DNA of 64,000 nucleotides. It comes from Nostoc sp. CCCryo 231-06 (GTDB lineage Bacteria; Cyanobacteriota; Cyanobacteriia; Cyanobacteriales; Nostocaceae). The stretch is taken from positions 30,844-94,843 of the forward strand of contig JAHCSU010000419.1 in the NCBI GenBank assembly GCA_023522315.1, written 5' to 3'. Positions 1 through 10,500 of the stretch are shown in pieces (position 1 is the first letter of the stretch; each line of letters begins with the position of its first letter). The notes below the pieces were generated by a model that saw only the letters and a list, made by a program, of their open reading frames with translations, was not told the origin of the DNA and did no database searches. Both the position numbers and the translations under genes were made by a program.

Positions 1-740
1 AGAATGTCCAATATTTTAATGTTAATATTGCTGATGATACTTTCAACTACATTTATGTAGTAATGACTCATTAGTTTAATGCTGTCATCCTTAAAAATAA
101 GTTGATTGTACTCTATTAAGCCGCTAATAACATCATTTTCTACAAGAAAAGAAATGGTAATATCATTGTTGAGTTTTGCTAACTCAGTTTTATGATGAAT
201 ATTTTCTAACAATACGACTATATCAAAAATAGGGCAACGATTCTGACTTTGAGGTAGATTTAATAATTCAATCAACTCATCAAAAGAATAGTCTTGATTG
301 CTGTAGGCTTCAATTACATTATCTTTGACTTGAGCAAAAAAGTTTTTAAATGTAATTTCATGATTCAGGTGAGTGCGTAAAGGGATAACCTTATCATTAT
401 TTAAATAGTCTAAATTTAGCCCGTCTATTTTTTTATATACTGGTATTCCAACAATCAGGTCATTATTCCTAGTGTACTTTTGTAGTAGTATCTTGAATGC
501 TGATAAAAGCATTAAGTAGACCAAAAAGTAAGACCCTTTAGTTAATTTGATTGTTGTTTGAGATAAGTGAATCGGTAACTCAAAATTATGGGTTTTGTTT
601 TTCCTACAATGCTGTGCAGGTCTAACATAATCCGGTATAAGATTCGTTTCTGGCAACTCTCCGGAGAGTTTGTTTAACCAGTAAATTTTTTGAGACAATA
701 ACTCTTGAGGTTCTATTTTTGTAGTCATATTTTTACCCAT
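1..740 (-). CDS. NRPS, partial: starts with C-terminal half of a condensation domain
   Basis: This frame is open from an ATG at 740 to the window edge and belongs to a nonribosomal peptide synthetase whose remainder lies beyond base 1. It starts at the inter-lobe part of a condensation domain (YWLNKLSGELP) and continues with the second-lobe landmarks: FLVYLMLLSAFKILLQKYT, IVGIPVY, the SNQDYSFDELIE stretch and the closing IEYNQLIF segment. The first lobe with the HHxxxDG motif is absent, and the 132-base gap upstream does not encode it. An adenylation domain is expected next but is not visible. A purine-rich AGAGAAGAAA precedes the ATG, so the short N-terminus appears to be the real start. It is last in the visible gene order and probably adds a late residue, perhaps diaminobutyrate given the neighbouring aminotransferase (inference). 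Confidence 0.75.
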   Translation of the reverse strand, partial: MGKNMTTKIEPQELLSQKIYWLNKLSGELPETNLIPDYVRPAQHCRKNKTHNFELPIHLSQTTIKLTKGSYFLVYLMLLSAFKILLQKYTRNNDLIVGIPVYKKIDGLNLDYLNNDKVIPLRTHLNHEITFKNFFAQVKDNVIEAYSNQDYSFDELIELLNLPQSQNRCPIFDIVVLLENIHHKTELAKLNNDITISFLVENDVISGLIEYNQLIFKDDSIKLMSHYYINVVESIISNINIKILDI

Positions 741-872
741 TTTAGTTTCTTCTCTGCAAAAAATCTTTTTTTAAGTGTATTTAATGCACTATTTTTATGC
801 ACAATTTACACAAAATGAAAATGTCAAAGTCATATATTCTGAAAACACGAGTAGTTTAGTTTAAAATCTAGT

Positions 873-2120
873 TTACAAACATTCATTGAAAGCTGCTTCC
901 ATCATTGAACAACCTTCTTTTAAGGTAGGCATTTCAATAGTTAGAGGAGGTAATAATTTAATTACAGTGTCATTTCTTCCAGACTTTTCAATTATTAATC
1001 CCTTTTCAAAACAACGCATTGTGATGTTTTTAGTCAAAGTACTGCCAAAATTTGCCAAATCTATACCCCAAATCATGCCTATTCCGCGTATAGCTATGTT
1101 TTCACTGATTGGTGATATTTGTCGATCTAGAAAATTTTTCAAGAAAAGCTCTTTAACTTTAACATCTTGTTCCAAATTACTACTTTCCCTATACTCTAGA
1201 GCAGCTGTAGCTCCTACAAATGCCAATTGATTACCTCTAAAAGTGCCATTATGCTCACCAGGTTCCCAAATATCTAATTCTGGCTTAATTAATAATACCG
1301 ACATTGGGAATCCATATCCACTAATTGATTTAGATAGTATGACTATATCGGGAACAATATCTGCTCTTTCAAAAGAAAAGAAAGAACCTGTTCTACCACA
1401 GCCAACTTGAATATCATCGCAGATTAATAAAATATCATTCTCATCACACAATTTTCTTAATCTTTGCATCCACTCAATTGGTGCAACAACAACTCCCCCC
1501 TCGGCTTGTACTGTCTCAAAGATGATTGCTGCTGGTTTCTCAATCCCCGAATTAACGTCATTTAAAACTGACTCTATGTATTTTATTGTGTCAAAACTTT
1601 CCATAAATCCATAAGGATAAGGCATAAATGTTACATGATTTAATGTTCCAATTGCCCCTGCTCGAATTTCGGTATTACCAGTAATTGATAAACTACCTAA
1701 AGTCATTCCATGATAAGCTCCCATGAAGGAAAATATACCCGGCCTTTTTTTGACTTTTCTTGCTAATTTTAAAGCTGCTTCCACAGCATTTGTTCCAGTC
1801 GGGCCGCAGAACTGGATGCGATAGTCTAGCTGTTTCGTACTTAGAACCACCTCATTAAACTTAGCTAAAAACTTCTCTTTAGCGGAAGTATACATATCTA
1901 AGCCATGCGCTATTCCATCAGCATCTAAATAGGACATAATTTTCTGTTTTATGTAGTCATGATTATGTCCATAATTTAAAGCACCTGCTCCTGCAAAAAA
2001 ATCTATATATTCTTCACCTGATTCAGCATAAATTATGGAATTTTTAGCCCGATGGAATACAGCAGGAAAACTACGGCAATAACTTCTAACGTTTGATTCA
2101 CATTTTTCAAATATATTCAT
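873..2120 (-). CDS. EctB-like class III aminotransferase (diaminobutyrate--2-oxoglutarate transaminase family)
   Basis: A 415-residue PLP-dependent class III aminotransferase. Landmarks are FFAGAGALNYGHN near the N-terminus, GPTGTNAVEAALKLAR (phosphate-binding region), MGAYHGMTLGSLS, the ICDDIQVGCGRTG segment holding the PLP-nitrogen Asp, and the Schiff-base lysine in ILSKSISGYG. The GPTGTNAVEAALK and DDIQVGCGRTG wording matches the EctB/PvdH branch, which transaminates aspartate semialdehyde with glutamate to give L-2,4-diaminobutyrate. Length is normal. It sits 35 bases after the cupin-like gene and 132 bases before the truncated NRPS, so it probably supplies a diaminobutyrate building block or cap. 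No ectA or ectC is nearby, so ectoine synthesis is unlikely. Substrate is inferred from family resemblance only. Confidence 0.82.
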   Translation of the reverse strand: MNIFEKCESNVRSYCRSFPAVFHRAKNSIIYAESGEEYIDFFAGAGALNYGHNHDYIKQKIMSYLDADGIAHGLDMYTSAKEKFLAKFNEVVLSTKQLDYRIQFCGPTGTNAVEAALKLARKVKKRPGIFSFMGAYHGMTLGSLSITGNTEIRAGAIGTLNHVTFMPYPYGFMESFDTIKYIESVLNDVNSGIEKPAAIIFETVQAEGGVVVAPIEWMQRLRKLCDENDILLICDDIQVGCGRTGSFFSFERADIVPDIVILSKSISGYGFPMSVLLIKPELDIWEPGEHNGTFRGNQLAFVGATAALEYRESSNLEQDVKVKELFLKNFLDRQISPISENIAIRGIGMIWGIDLANFGSTLTKNITMRCFEKGLIIEKSGRNDTVIKLLPPLTIEMPTLKEGCSMMEAAFNECL

Positions 2121-2155
2121 ATAACTACTCTCCAGTTTATAAATTTATGAATGCA

Positions 2156-3037
2156 TTAAGATACATAATTTAAATAGGATTTATAAAATTTAAAAATTAT
2201 TGGCGAAGGTATTTTAAAGACTAATCCCACAGCTAATAAAAAGTTATAGTACGAATTTTGAATAGGCATACCTTTTATACTAGCAGCCAGAGCATTCAAC
2301 GAGCTTTTTCGAGTGTGCCAATCGATATTAAAAGAAATTGACATATCCAAACTTCTCACATGATGTAATGTCCCAGGAGGCATATATAAAATCTCTCCAG
2401 GATTAACAACAAATGTGATTGGTCTAGCCTTTTTATATTCAGGATATTTATTGAAATCTGGATTTTCTGGATTCACAAGAAACCATCGCCAGCCTTTGCG
2501 ATAACAATATTTAGCATCTTCAGGTAGTAGTATGGTAAATTGTTTGCGCCCAACAATTTGAAAAAAGATATTGTTAGTGAGTAGACAATCGAAATGTAGT
2601 GGAGTAACACTATTAGAACAACCCAAGAAAAATTGACAATAACGCCACCACTTGTACCAATACCATTTTGGTAAATAGTCTAAAGGAAATGGTTGAGCAT
2701 TTTTTATGAGTGAAGGTATTAAACTAAATAAAGGTAGGTCGTGACAATATGGTGGTAAAGGATTATTCAGGGAATCTGCTTCATAATTTTCTATTGATTC
2801 TATGTATTTTTCCATTGTCAGACTACATACTTGAATTCCTTTTCCGCTAAATTTTTTGGCGTAAATCTTTAAAGAAGGTGATAATTGTTTGAAGTATTTT
2901 AAAGACCATTGACTGATGCTATCCCAATTAGTTATTACTCCAGAAATTATGACAGGTTTTCCGAGTTCAACATAATCTTTTATAAATTCACTACTTGAGA
3001 GTTTATATCTGCGTTCGATTCCACTTGAAACGATCAT
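2156..3037 (-). CDS. Cupin-like (JmjC-type) Fe(II)/2-oxoglutarate oxygenase
   Basis: A 293-residue protein of the cupin_8/JmjC-like family. The N-terminal GKPVIISGVITNW is the usual opening of these proteins. TPLHFDCLLTNNIFFQIVGRKQF carries the HxD iron ligands and the conserved lysine that binds 2-oxoglutarate. PGEILYMPPGTLHHV carries the distal His. All metal ligands are therefore visible. Such enzymes hydroxylate amino acid side chains or small substrates. Its place between the lone C-domain gene and the aminotransferase suggests a tailoring hydroxylation of one building block, additional to the TauD-type hydroxylase at 25065-27647. The actual substrate cannot be read from the sequence. 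Confidence 0.75.
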   Translation of the reverse strand: MIVSSGIERRYKLSSSEFIKDYVELGKPVIISGVITNWDSISQWSLKYFKQLSPSLKIYAKKFSGKGIQVCSLTMEKYIESIENYEADSLNNPLPPYCHDLPLFSLIPSLIKNAQPFPLDYLPKWYWYKWWRYCQFFLGCSNSVTPLHFDCLLTNNIFFQIVGRKQFTILLPEDAKYCYRKGWRWFLVNPENPDFNKYPEYKKARPITFVVNPGEILYMPPGTLHHVRSLDMSISFNIDWHTRKSSLNALAASIKGMPIQNSYYNFLLAVGLVFKIPSPIIFKFYKSYLNYVS

Positions 3038-3171
3038 AGTCTATCCTTTAATATCATTTTGATTGAGTATCATTCAAAATTATCTCTGTAACTTTCATTC
3101 TTAATGTATACAAACAACAGCAAAACTAACTAAGTAAAAGTATATGTTTTTTAGAAAAAGTATGTTGTTAA

Positions 3172-4587
3172 TTAAATTTTTAAAAGCTCTGCGGCTGATA
3201 CTTCTTTTTCTAAAATTGAGGTGATTAATTGCTGCTTTGGTGTTGAAAACGATAAATATTTTATCTGTAAATTCGGATGAGTTATCAACTGTTGCAAGAG
3301 GATTTCAGTATCTTTGAGTATTCCAGCAATAGTATCAGTCTCGAATCTTCTAGAATCGTAAGAAAAAGCTATTAACAATTCTTCATTTGGATATACAACT
3401 AAATTGAGAGCGTAGTTACTTCTGTAATACAATTCTGTGTTTTCAATTCCTAAATTTATTCCCCCTTCAGTTGCGAATTGGCTGACTGGAAAGTTTTCAA
3501 TTACCACAAGACTCTCAAATAAATTTAAGTTTCGTGGTACTTCACTCCATCGATGAATGTCTGTCAATGGAGTATATTCATGGTCACGTGCCGCAACCAG
3601 TTTAGTTTGTAAATTCTGTAGCCATGACAACAAAGGCTGCTCAATATCTATCTTGGCATAGATTGGCAAACTGTTAACAAACACACCAGCTATTGACTCT
3701 ACTCCATCCAAATCTACTGGGCGTCCAGTAACAGTGCAGCCATATAGTATGTCGTTGCGTCTGCTATAACGCCCAAGAAGAATAGCCCAAATACCGTTAA
3801 TTATGGTTGCGAGGGTGAGACGATGTTGTATGGCTAAGGATTGTATTGCCTGGGTATGTGTTAATGATAGCTGAATTCTTTCTTCATCATATCTTTGTTC
3901 TTGAGTAGACGATTGACCAACTTTTTCTATGTAGGTAAGAGGAGTGGGTGCTTTAGCACCTTGTAATGCTTTTCGCCAAAAAATTTCAGTTTTAGATATG
4001 TCCTGCTGCTGCAACCAGTTAATATAGTCTCTATAGGGACGAGTAGGCGCTAAAAATATTTCTTTATTCTTGGAAAGTGCTTCATAAATTTGCACAAACT
4101 CACCCATTATTAGTGAATCAGTCCAACCATCTATAATGATAAAGTGATAGCTCCAAATAATTTGGTAGCAGTCATCAGCAAGGCGAATTAAATTTACACG
4201 CATTAGACATGGTTGAGATAAGTCAAAACCTTGCTTGCGATCGCTAGTAAGAAAAGATTTTAACTGACTCTCTTGTTCAACTCCCTCCAGATGACGCCAG
4301 TCATGATGATTTAAGGAGACTTTGACTTGTTTGTAAACAACTTGTAGTGGATTTTCAATCTCTTCCCAATAAAATCCAGTACGTAAAATAGTGTGTCGAT
4401 CAACTAAAAGCTGCCAAGCCTTTTCAAAGGCAGTAATATTAAGATTGTTACGCGAAGTACGGACAAACTGGAAAAAATATAGTTGTAGTTCATTCTCGTA
4501 CAAGTAGTGGAAAAGAATACCCTTCTGTAAAGGTGTGAGTTCATATATATCTTCAATATTCTCTGCTTTCATCTGTATTTTGCTCAC
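3172..4587 (-). CDS. Stand-alone NRPS condensation-domain protein with degenerate motif (HFxxxDG)
   Basis: A 471-residue protein that is a single condensation domain. It opens with YELTPLQKGILFHYLYENE, the wording of the class that usually follows an epimerization domain (DCL-like), then RHTILRTGFYW, the active-site stretch SYHFIIIDGWTDS, and a second lobe with YGCTVTGRP and ESLVVIENFP. The canonical HHxxxDG reads HFIIIDG, so the catalytic second His is Phe. There is no A or T domain. The start overlaps the end of the upstream PKS gene by 35 bases, implying translational coupling; an alternative Met lies five codons in. The protein could be a non-catalytic docking or recruitment domain, or a divergent condensation catalyst. 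It is the partner expected after the E-like domain that ends the PKS. Confidence 0.8.
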   Translation of the reverse strand: MSKIQMKAENIEDIYELTPLQKGILFHYLYENELQLYFFQFVRTSRNNLNITAFEKAWQLLVDRHTILRTGFYWEEIENPLQVVYKQVKVSLNHHDWRHLEGVEQESQLKSFLTSDRKQGFDLSQPCLMRVNLIRLADDCYQIIWSYHFIIIDGWTDSLIMGEFVQIYEALSKNKEIFLAPTRPYRDYINWLQQQDISKTEIFWRKALQGAKAPTPLTYIEKVGQSSTQEQRYDEERIQLSLTHTQAIQSLAIQHRLTLATIINGIWAILLGRYSRRNDILYGCTVTGRPVDLDGVESIAGVFVNSLPIYAKIDIEQPLLSWLQNLQTKLVAARDHEYTPLTDIHRWSEVPRNLNLFESLVVIENFPVSQFATEGGINLGIENTELYYRSNYALNLVVYPNEELLIAFSYDSRRFETDTIAGILKDTEILLQQLITHPNLQIKYLSFSTPKQQLITSILEKEVSAAELLKI

Positions 4588-7500
4588 TTCTTTGGTTAAT
4601 CTTTGCTAGGAATCGATCCAATTTTTCTTTGCTTAAGTTAGCTTTTGGAAAGTCGGAAGGTGTATACATCATTGTTTCAACAGATTGACAGTGAACAATG
4701 AGTGAGTTTAATTCCTCTATAAAACTATGTGCTAAATTTTCAATTGTTTCTCGCCGATGAATTGTTTGGTTATATATCCAATTAAATTGCAATTGCTCTT
4801 TAACAACCATTGCATTAATCTCTATCAAATAAACTCTATTTGTAGCTGTACTATGGCTAATGCCTTGAGAATCTTCAGGTAAACTAAATAAAGACAAATC
4901 TGAAATCATTTGGTCATATTGACCTAAGTAGTTAAAGCTTACTTCACTTTGAAGAAAAGCTCGTACTTGTGATTGTATCTCTTGCTCGCTGCTCAAATAC
5001 TTTAGTATGCCATAACCAATACCAGTGTTGGGAATGCTACGCAAATACTCTTTGATTTTGATTAATGAATCACCTTGTTCTGAAGATTCTGTTGTATCCA
5101 AATTCACTGGAAAATAATTTGTAAATGAACCAACAGTACGAGATAACTTTATATCTTTAAAGATTTTTTCTCGACCATTACCTCCAATATCCAGCCGCAG
5201 TTTTTGTTCTCCTGTCCATTTTGCAAAAGCTTGTACTAAAGAAGTAAGTAACACATCGTTAATTTGAGTGTTATATGGTTTGTGTATCTCCTCTAGTAAA
5301 GCTCTTGTTTGTTGTTTATTTAGACAGATTGAAACTATATCTGCACTTGCTACTGTATTATCATCTGTTGAATAATCAACACGTAAGCGGCTAAACGGTT
5401 TTTGCATTTCTTGGAACCAATAGTCTTGTTCTGTTACCATCTCTGAAGATTGAGCATACTTCTGTAGACATTTTGCCCACTCCATATATGAGGTAGTAGT
5501 ATTTGGCAAGTTTATCGCTTGGTTCTGACTAAGTTGCTGATAAGCCGTTTGCAAATCTTCTAATAGAATTCGCCAAGAGATGCTATCAACTGCAAGCTGG
5601 TGAATAATAATTAGCAGGTAGCTAGTTTGGTGTGGTAATAAGTCAAAGAAGGCAAGCCGTACAACTGGTCCTTCAAATAAGTTCAAACTTGTTTCTAGTT
5701 CCGCAGCTACAGACTCAATAGTGAGTTTTCGCTTTATTTCTGGTACTGCCGACAAATTCACTCGTCTCATTTCAACTATATCATGAAAATTGGCATAACT
5801 TTGTTGCCATTCAGATTCTTTTTGAATAAGACGTAGACGAAAGACATCATGATTTTGAATCAAGTGCTGTAAAGCCTGCTCTAATAAATTGGGGTCGCAT
5901 GTTTGCTGTATTTCCAGTAGTAAAGATTGGTTGCAATGATGTAAGTTGCGTTCATTTTGCTTAAGTAAGCAATATTGAGTCGGTGTGAGATGCAACTCTT
6001 TTATTCCTAAACTCTGTTTAGGTTGAATAGTTTGAGTGCTATATAAATCGATTGCTAATTCAGCAATTGTCTGGTGATTAAAAAACTGGTTGGGTCTTAA
6101 TTTAAGACCTTCCTTATTAGCTTTGGCAGCGATTTGAACCGCAGTTACGGAATTTGCTCCCAATTCAAAAAAGTTGTCATGGATACCTATTTTGTCAATT
6201 CCGATAATTTGTTGCCAGATATCAGCCAGTATTTGCTCTATTTCGTTTTGAGGAGCAACATAATCATTATCTAAATTAGGGCGGGGATGTTTTGCTTTGG
6301 AGAGATTGACTGAAGATGAATTTTCCCCTGAAAGCGTTAATTGCTGTTCCAAATATTGGGTAGAATTATTCTGCTTAATTAAAGCTTGTAGATCTTGTGT
6401 TGATACAACAACTTGAGATAGCCTACTTTGTAGAACGCGATTAAAAGCCTTAACACCTTCTTGAGGTAATATTCCTTTTTTTAAACTTTCTTCACGTGCT
6501 TGCCTCATTTCGCTTGGTATTACAGTCTTAACTGCCATCCCTACTTCTTGCCAAGCATCCCAATTTATCGACACTGTGAGTTGAGAAGATTTAGAGTGAT
6601 TGCGGTGAGCATAAGCATCTAGAAATGCGTTGGCTGCACAGTAATCTACCTGCCCAATACCACCAAATATAGAATTTATGGATGAAAAAAGCACAAATAA
6701 ATCCAGATTTATACTTTTTAAAACCTCATCTAAGACTAATGTGCCTTTAACTTTTGGCGCTAATACATTGCTGACCATATTCTGCGTCTTGAGTAGGATA
6801 ACGCCACCACCAGCAATACCAGCAGCATGAAGTACGCCATGAATTTGACCAAATTGTTTTAATGTTTGATCAATTACTGTCTGCATCTCTTTGAAATTGG
6901 TAACGTCGGCACTTTTTACCTCAACTTCTGCCCCCAATTCTTCAAGCGATCGCACTTTCTTTATCCTACTACTAATAGGATCTTGGCTATCATGAGTTAC
7001 TAGCCATTCTTCCCACTCACATCGTTCAGGTAGCTTACCTCGTCCAATTAGTATTAACTTGGCTTGTACTGTCTTTGCTAGATGTTCTGCCAATACCAAA
7101 CCAATATCACCTAGTCCCCCAGTAATTAAGTAAACTCCACCTTTCCTTAACTTAGTTTTGTCCGCAATGCGGTCATTTAAGGGCATAGCTTCAAAGCTTT
7201 GAACCCAACGATGATATCCACGGTAGGCAACTATCTCATTAGTCTGTTGTGCTGTTAGTTCAGTTACAAGGTTATCTATGAGTTTCTCAGATAAATGGGT
7301 TTGAGCAGAATGCATTACAATATCAACATTACTGCAAATGATGTTTAGATATTCCTGGGGAATTACCTTGCACGGCCCTAATACCGTAGCCTTCTCTAGG
7401 CATAAGTTTTCATCTCCAGTTACATCATGTACATTGCTGGTTACGACCATTAACTTGAGAGAATTTGTAACATCTTGTTTGCCTAATGCTTGTGCTAGGA

Positions 7501-10500
7501 ATAGCAAGCTATAGAAACCGAAATACTGGTAATCTTCAAAAAGCTTATGCGATGATTCGGTTTGTTTTACTAGCTCATTGCAAGGCAAAATATCATTTGG
7601 TGTAACGCTCCAAAAGTGGGCGATCGCATTTAATTTTAAGTCCAATGTGCTGAGTTCTTGCAGTAAAGTATCATAGTCACCACTTGTTTGTGGATTAATT
7701 GCGTAAGTGCGATCGCCTAACTTGGTAAACTGCTCTCCAATTGTCACAGTGATGACATCATGGCTTTCTAATTCCAACTGTTTGGCAAATTGCAAACCAA
7801 CTCCAATAGTATCAATAAATACCAAGCAACATAGTTTTTGCTCTGATTTTGATGGTATATGGGGGGAGCGTTTCCAAGAAGGAACGTAAAACCAGTCGGA
7901 AATATTTGGTTTTTTGTGTAATGGTTGTTGGACTTGGGTAGCTAAGTTAGCTTCTGGATTGGCATCAATCCAGTAACGCCGACCTTCAAAAGGATACGTC
8001 GGTAAACTCAGGCGATCGCGTTGTTCATTAATATAAAAACCAGACCAATCTACTTTTACCCCTCCCAGCCAAAGGCGACCCAATGTATTGATTAAAAATG
8101 CTACATCTGATTGTTGTTCGTAGGAATGCCGCACAGAAGGAAGCATCACTGTTTTGTTTCTATCGTTACCTTCTACACATTGCGATGCGAAACTAATCAG
8201 TGCTTGTCCAGGGCCAATCTCTAATAAAATCGGATTATCTTTTTGCCATAACTGTTGCACACCATCTGCAAAGCGTACTGGTTGACAGAGGTGTTTCACC
8301 CAATAACTCGGATCTGTTGCTTGCTCTGCTGTAATCCAAGTTCCTGTGACGTTTGATAAATAAGGAATTTTCGGGGGCTTGAGGCTAAATGTTTTGACTA
8401 AATCGCTAAAGGCTGGTGCGATCGCCTCCATCATGACAGAATGAAAAGCATGGGAAGTTTGCAAACGTTTCCCAACTAAATTCTGCTGGCTCAATTGTCG
8501 TTCCCATTCTTCTACAGCATCTGTGGCACCTGCTATCACACACAACGATGAGCCGTTGATTGCAGATAAAGAAATGTTCTCATTGAGTAGAGGCTGTATT
8601 TCCGACTCTGAAAGCGGAACCGCTAGCATTGCCCCTTCTGGCAACTCTTGAATCATTTGCGCTCTTTTGGCTACTAGTGTGAGCGCATCTTCTAAAGACA
8701 AAACCTCAGCTAGAGCTGCTGCTACATATTCACCGATACTGTAGCCAATCATTGCACAAGGACGGATTCCCCAAGACATCCACAACTGAGCTAAAGCATA
8801 TTCAATCACGAACAGAGCAGGCTGAGTCAGAACGGTTTGATTCAGCTTTTGAGTAGCAACATCCGTTTGTTGCCCCCCACGACCTAACATTTTTCGTAAG
8901 TCTAGCCCGTTGGATTGAGTATTTTGTTTTTGCTTAACGTCATTTTGGTTGTTTCTATTGGGATATAAAACATCTCGCAAATCAACACCAAGTTGGGGTT
9001 TGAGGAGTTCGCAACATCTATCTATATGGGTACGAAATGTTGGCTCAGTTTGGTAAAGTTCAACAGCCATATCAATGTAATGGGTTCCCAGTCCAGAAAA
9101 CATAAAGGCAACAGGGCGTTCCTGAGTTTTCTGAGTACTCGTTGTAACTCGCTTTGGCTCTTGAAGTGCATTGATAGCATCTTGAATATCTCGACAGACA
9201 ACCATACGCCGATGCTCGAAAGCTCTGCGTCCAAGCTGCAATGTGTAAGCTACATCAGCAAGGTTTAAATCAGGATGCTCTTGAAAATAATTAGTTAGAT
9301 TTGCTGTAGCCGTTTCCAGTGCCGAACTGGTTTTGGCGGATAACATCAATAGCTGCCAAGGACGAGAAAGACTCGAAGGTTCGACCACGGGGGCTTCTTC
9401 CAGAATCACATGGGCATTAGTTCCTCCTATTCCAAAAGAACTAACTCCTGCACGTCGAGGAATACCATTGCTTTGCCATTGGGAAAGTGTGGTATTGACG
9501 TAGAAAGGACTATTGGCAAAGTCAATTTCGGGATTAGGCTGCTCAAAGTGCAAACTTGGAGGTATTTGTTTGTGCTTGAGAGCGAGAACAGTTTTGATTA
9601 ATCCAGCGACACCAGCGGCGGCATCTAAATGCCCAATATTGGTTTTGACGGAACCAATGGCGCAAAAACCTTTCTTTTGAGTACTAGAGCGAAAGGCTTG
9701 TGTCAGGGCAGCAATTTCAATCGGATCTCCTAAAGCTGTTCCAGTACCGTGAGTTTCAACGTATGTGATCGTTTCAGGTTCTACTTCGGCGATTATTTGG
9801 GCTGTTCTGATGGCCTTTGCTTGAGTATCGATGCGGGGTGCTGTATAACTAACTTTGAATGAACCATCGTTATTGATGGCTGAACCTTTGATCACAGCAT
9901 GAATCGTATCGCGATCGTTCAAAGCATCTTCTAATCGCTTCAATACTACAATACCTACACCTTCACCGGCGACAGATCCCTTTGCGCTAGCATCAAAGGC
10001 ACGGCAATGTCCGTCAGGAGACATTATTCCCCCTTCTGTGTACATATATCCAGCTTTTCTGGATGCACTGATAGCAACTCCACCAGCTAAAGCGATATCA
10101 CATTCCCCATTGAGCAAACTTTGACAAGCTAGGTGGACAGCAACCAACGAAGTTGAGCAGGCAGTTTGAACTGTATAACTAGGTCCTTCTAGATGGAGTT
10201 TGTAAGAAACACGCGTGGTCAAAAAATCTTTGTCGCCTGCTATTATCAGTTGCTGAGGGTCAATAGAGTTGATGATATTTTGATTTAAGTAAACATTGAG
10301 TAAGTAGCTGCTTAAACCGGCTCCAGCATAAACACCAACGGCACCTTTATAAGTTTGTGAATCGTATCCAGCACTTTCCAGAGCTGACCAAGCACACTCT
10401 AGGAAAAGTCGGTGTTGTGGATCGGTTATTTCTGCTTCTCTGGGATTAAAGCCAAAGAAGGAAGCATCAAATAATTCTGCATTTTCTAATGTAGCCCGCG

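Noticed and set aside
873..2120. Ectoine biosynthesis
   Set aside because: Only the EctB-like enzyme is present; no ectA or ectC nearby, and the setting is an NRPS cluster.
4553..4587. PKS and C-domain genes as one frameshifted protein
   Set aside because: The PKS ends after a complete E-like domain and the next protein starts with a full C-domain opening; overlapping genes explain it better.
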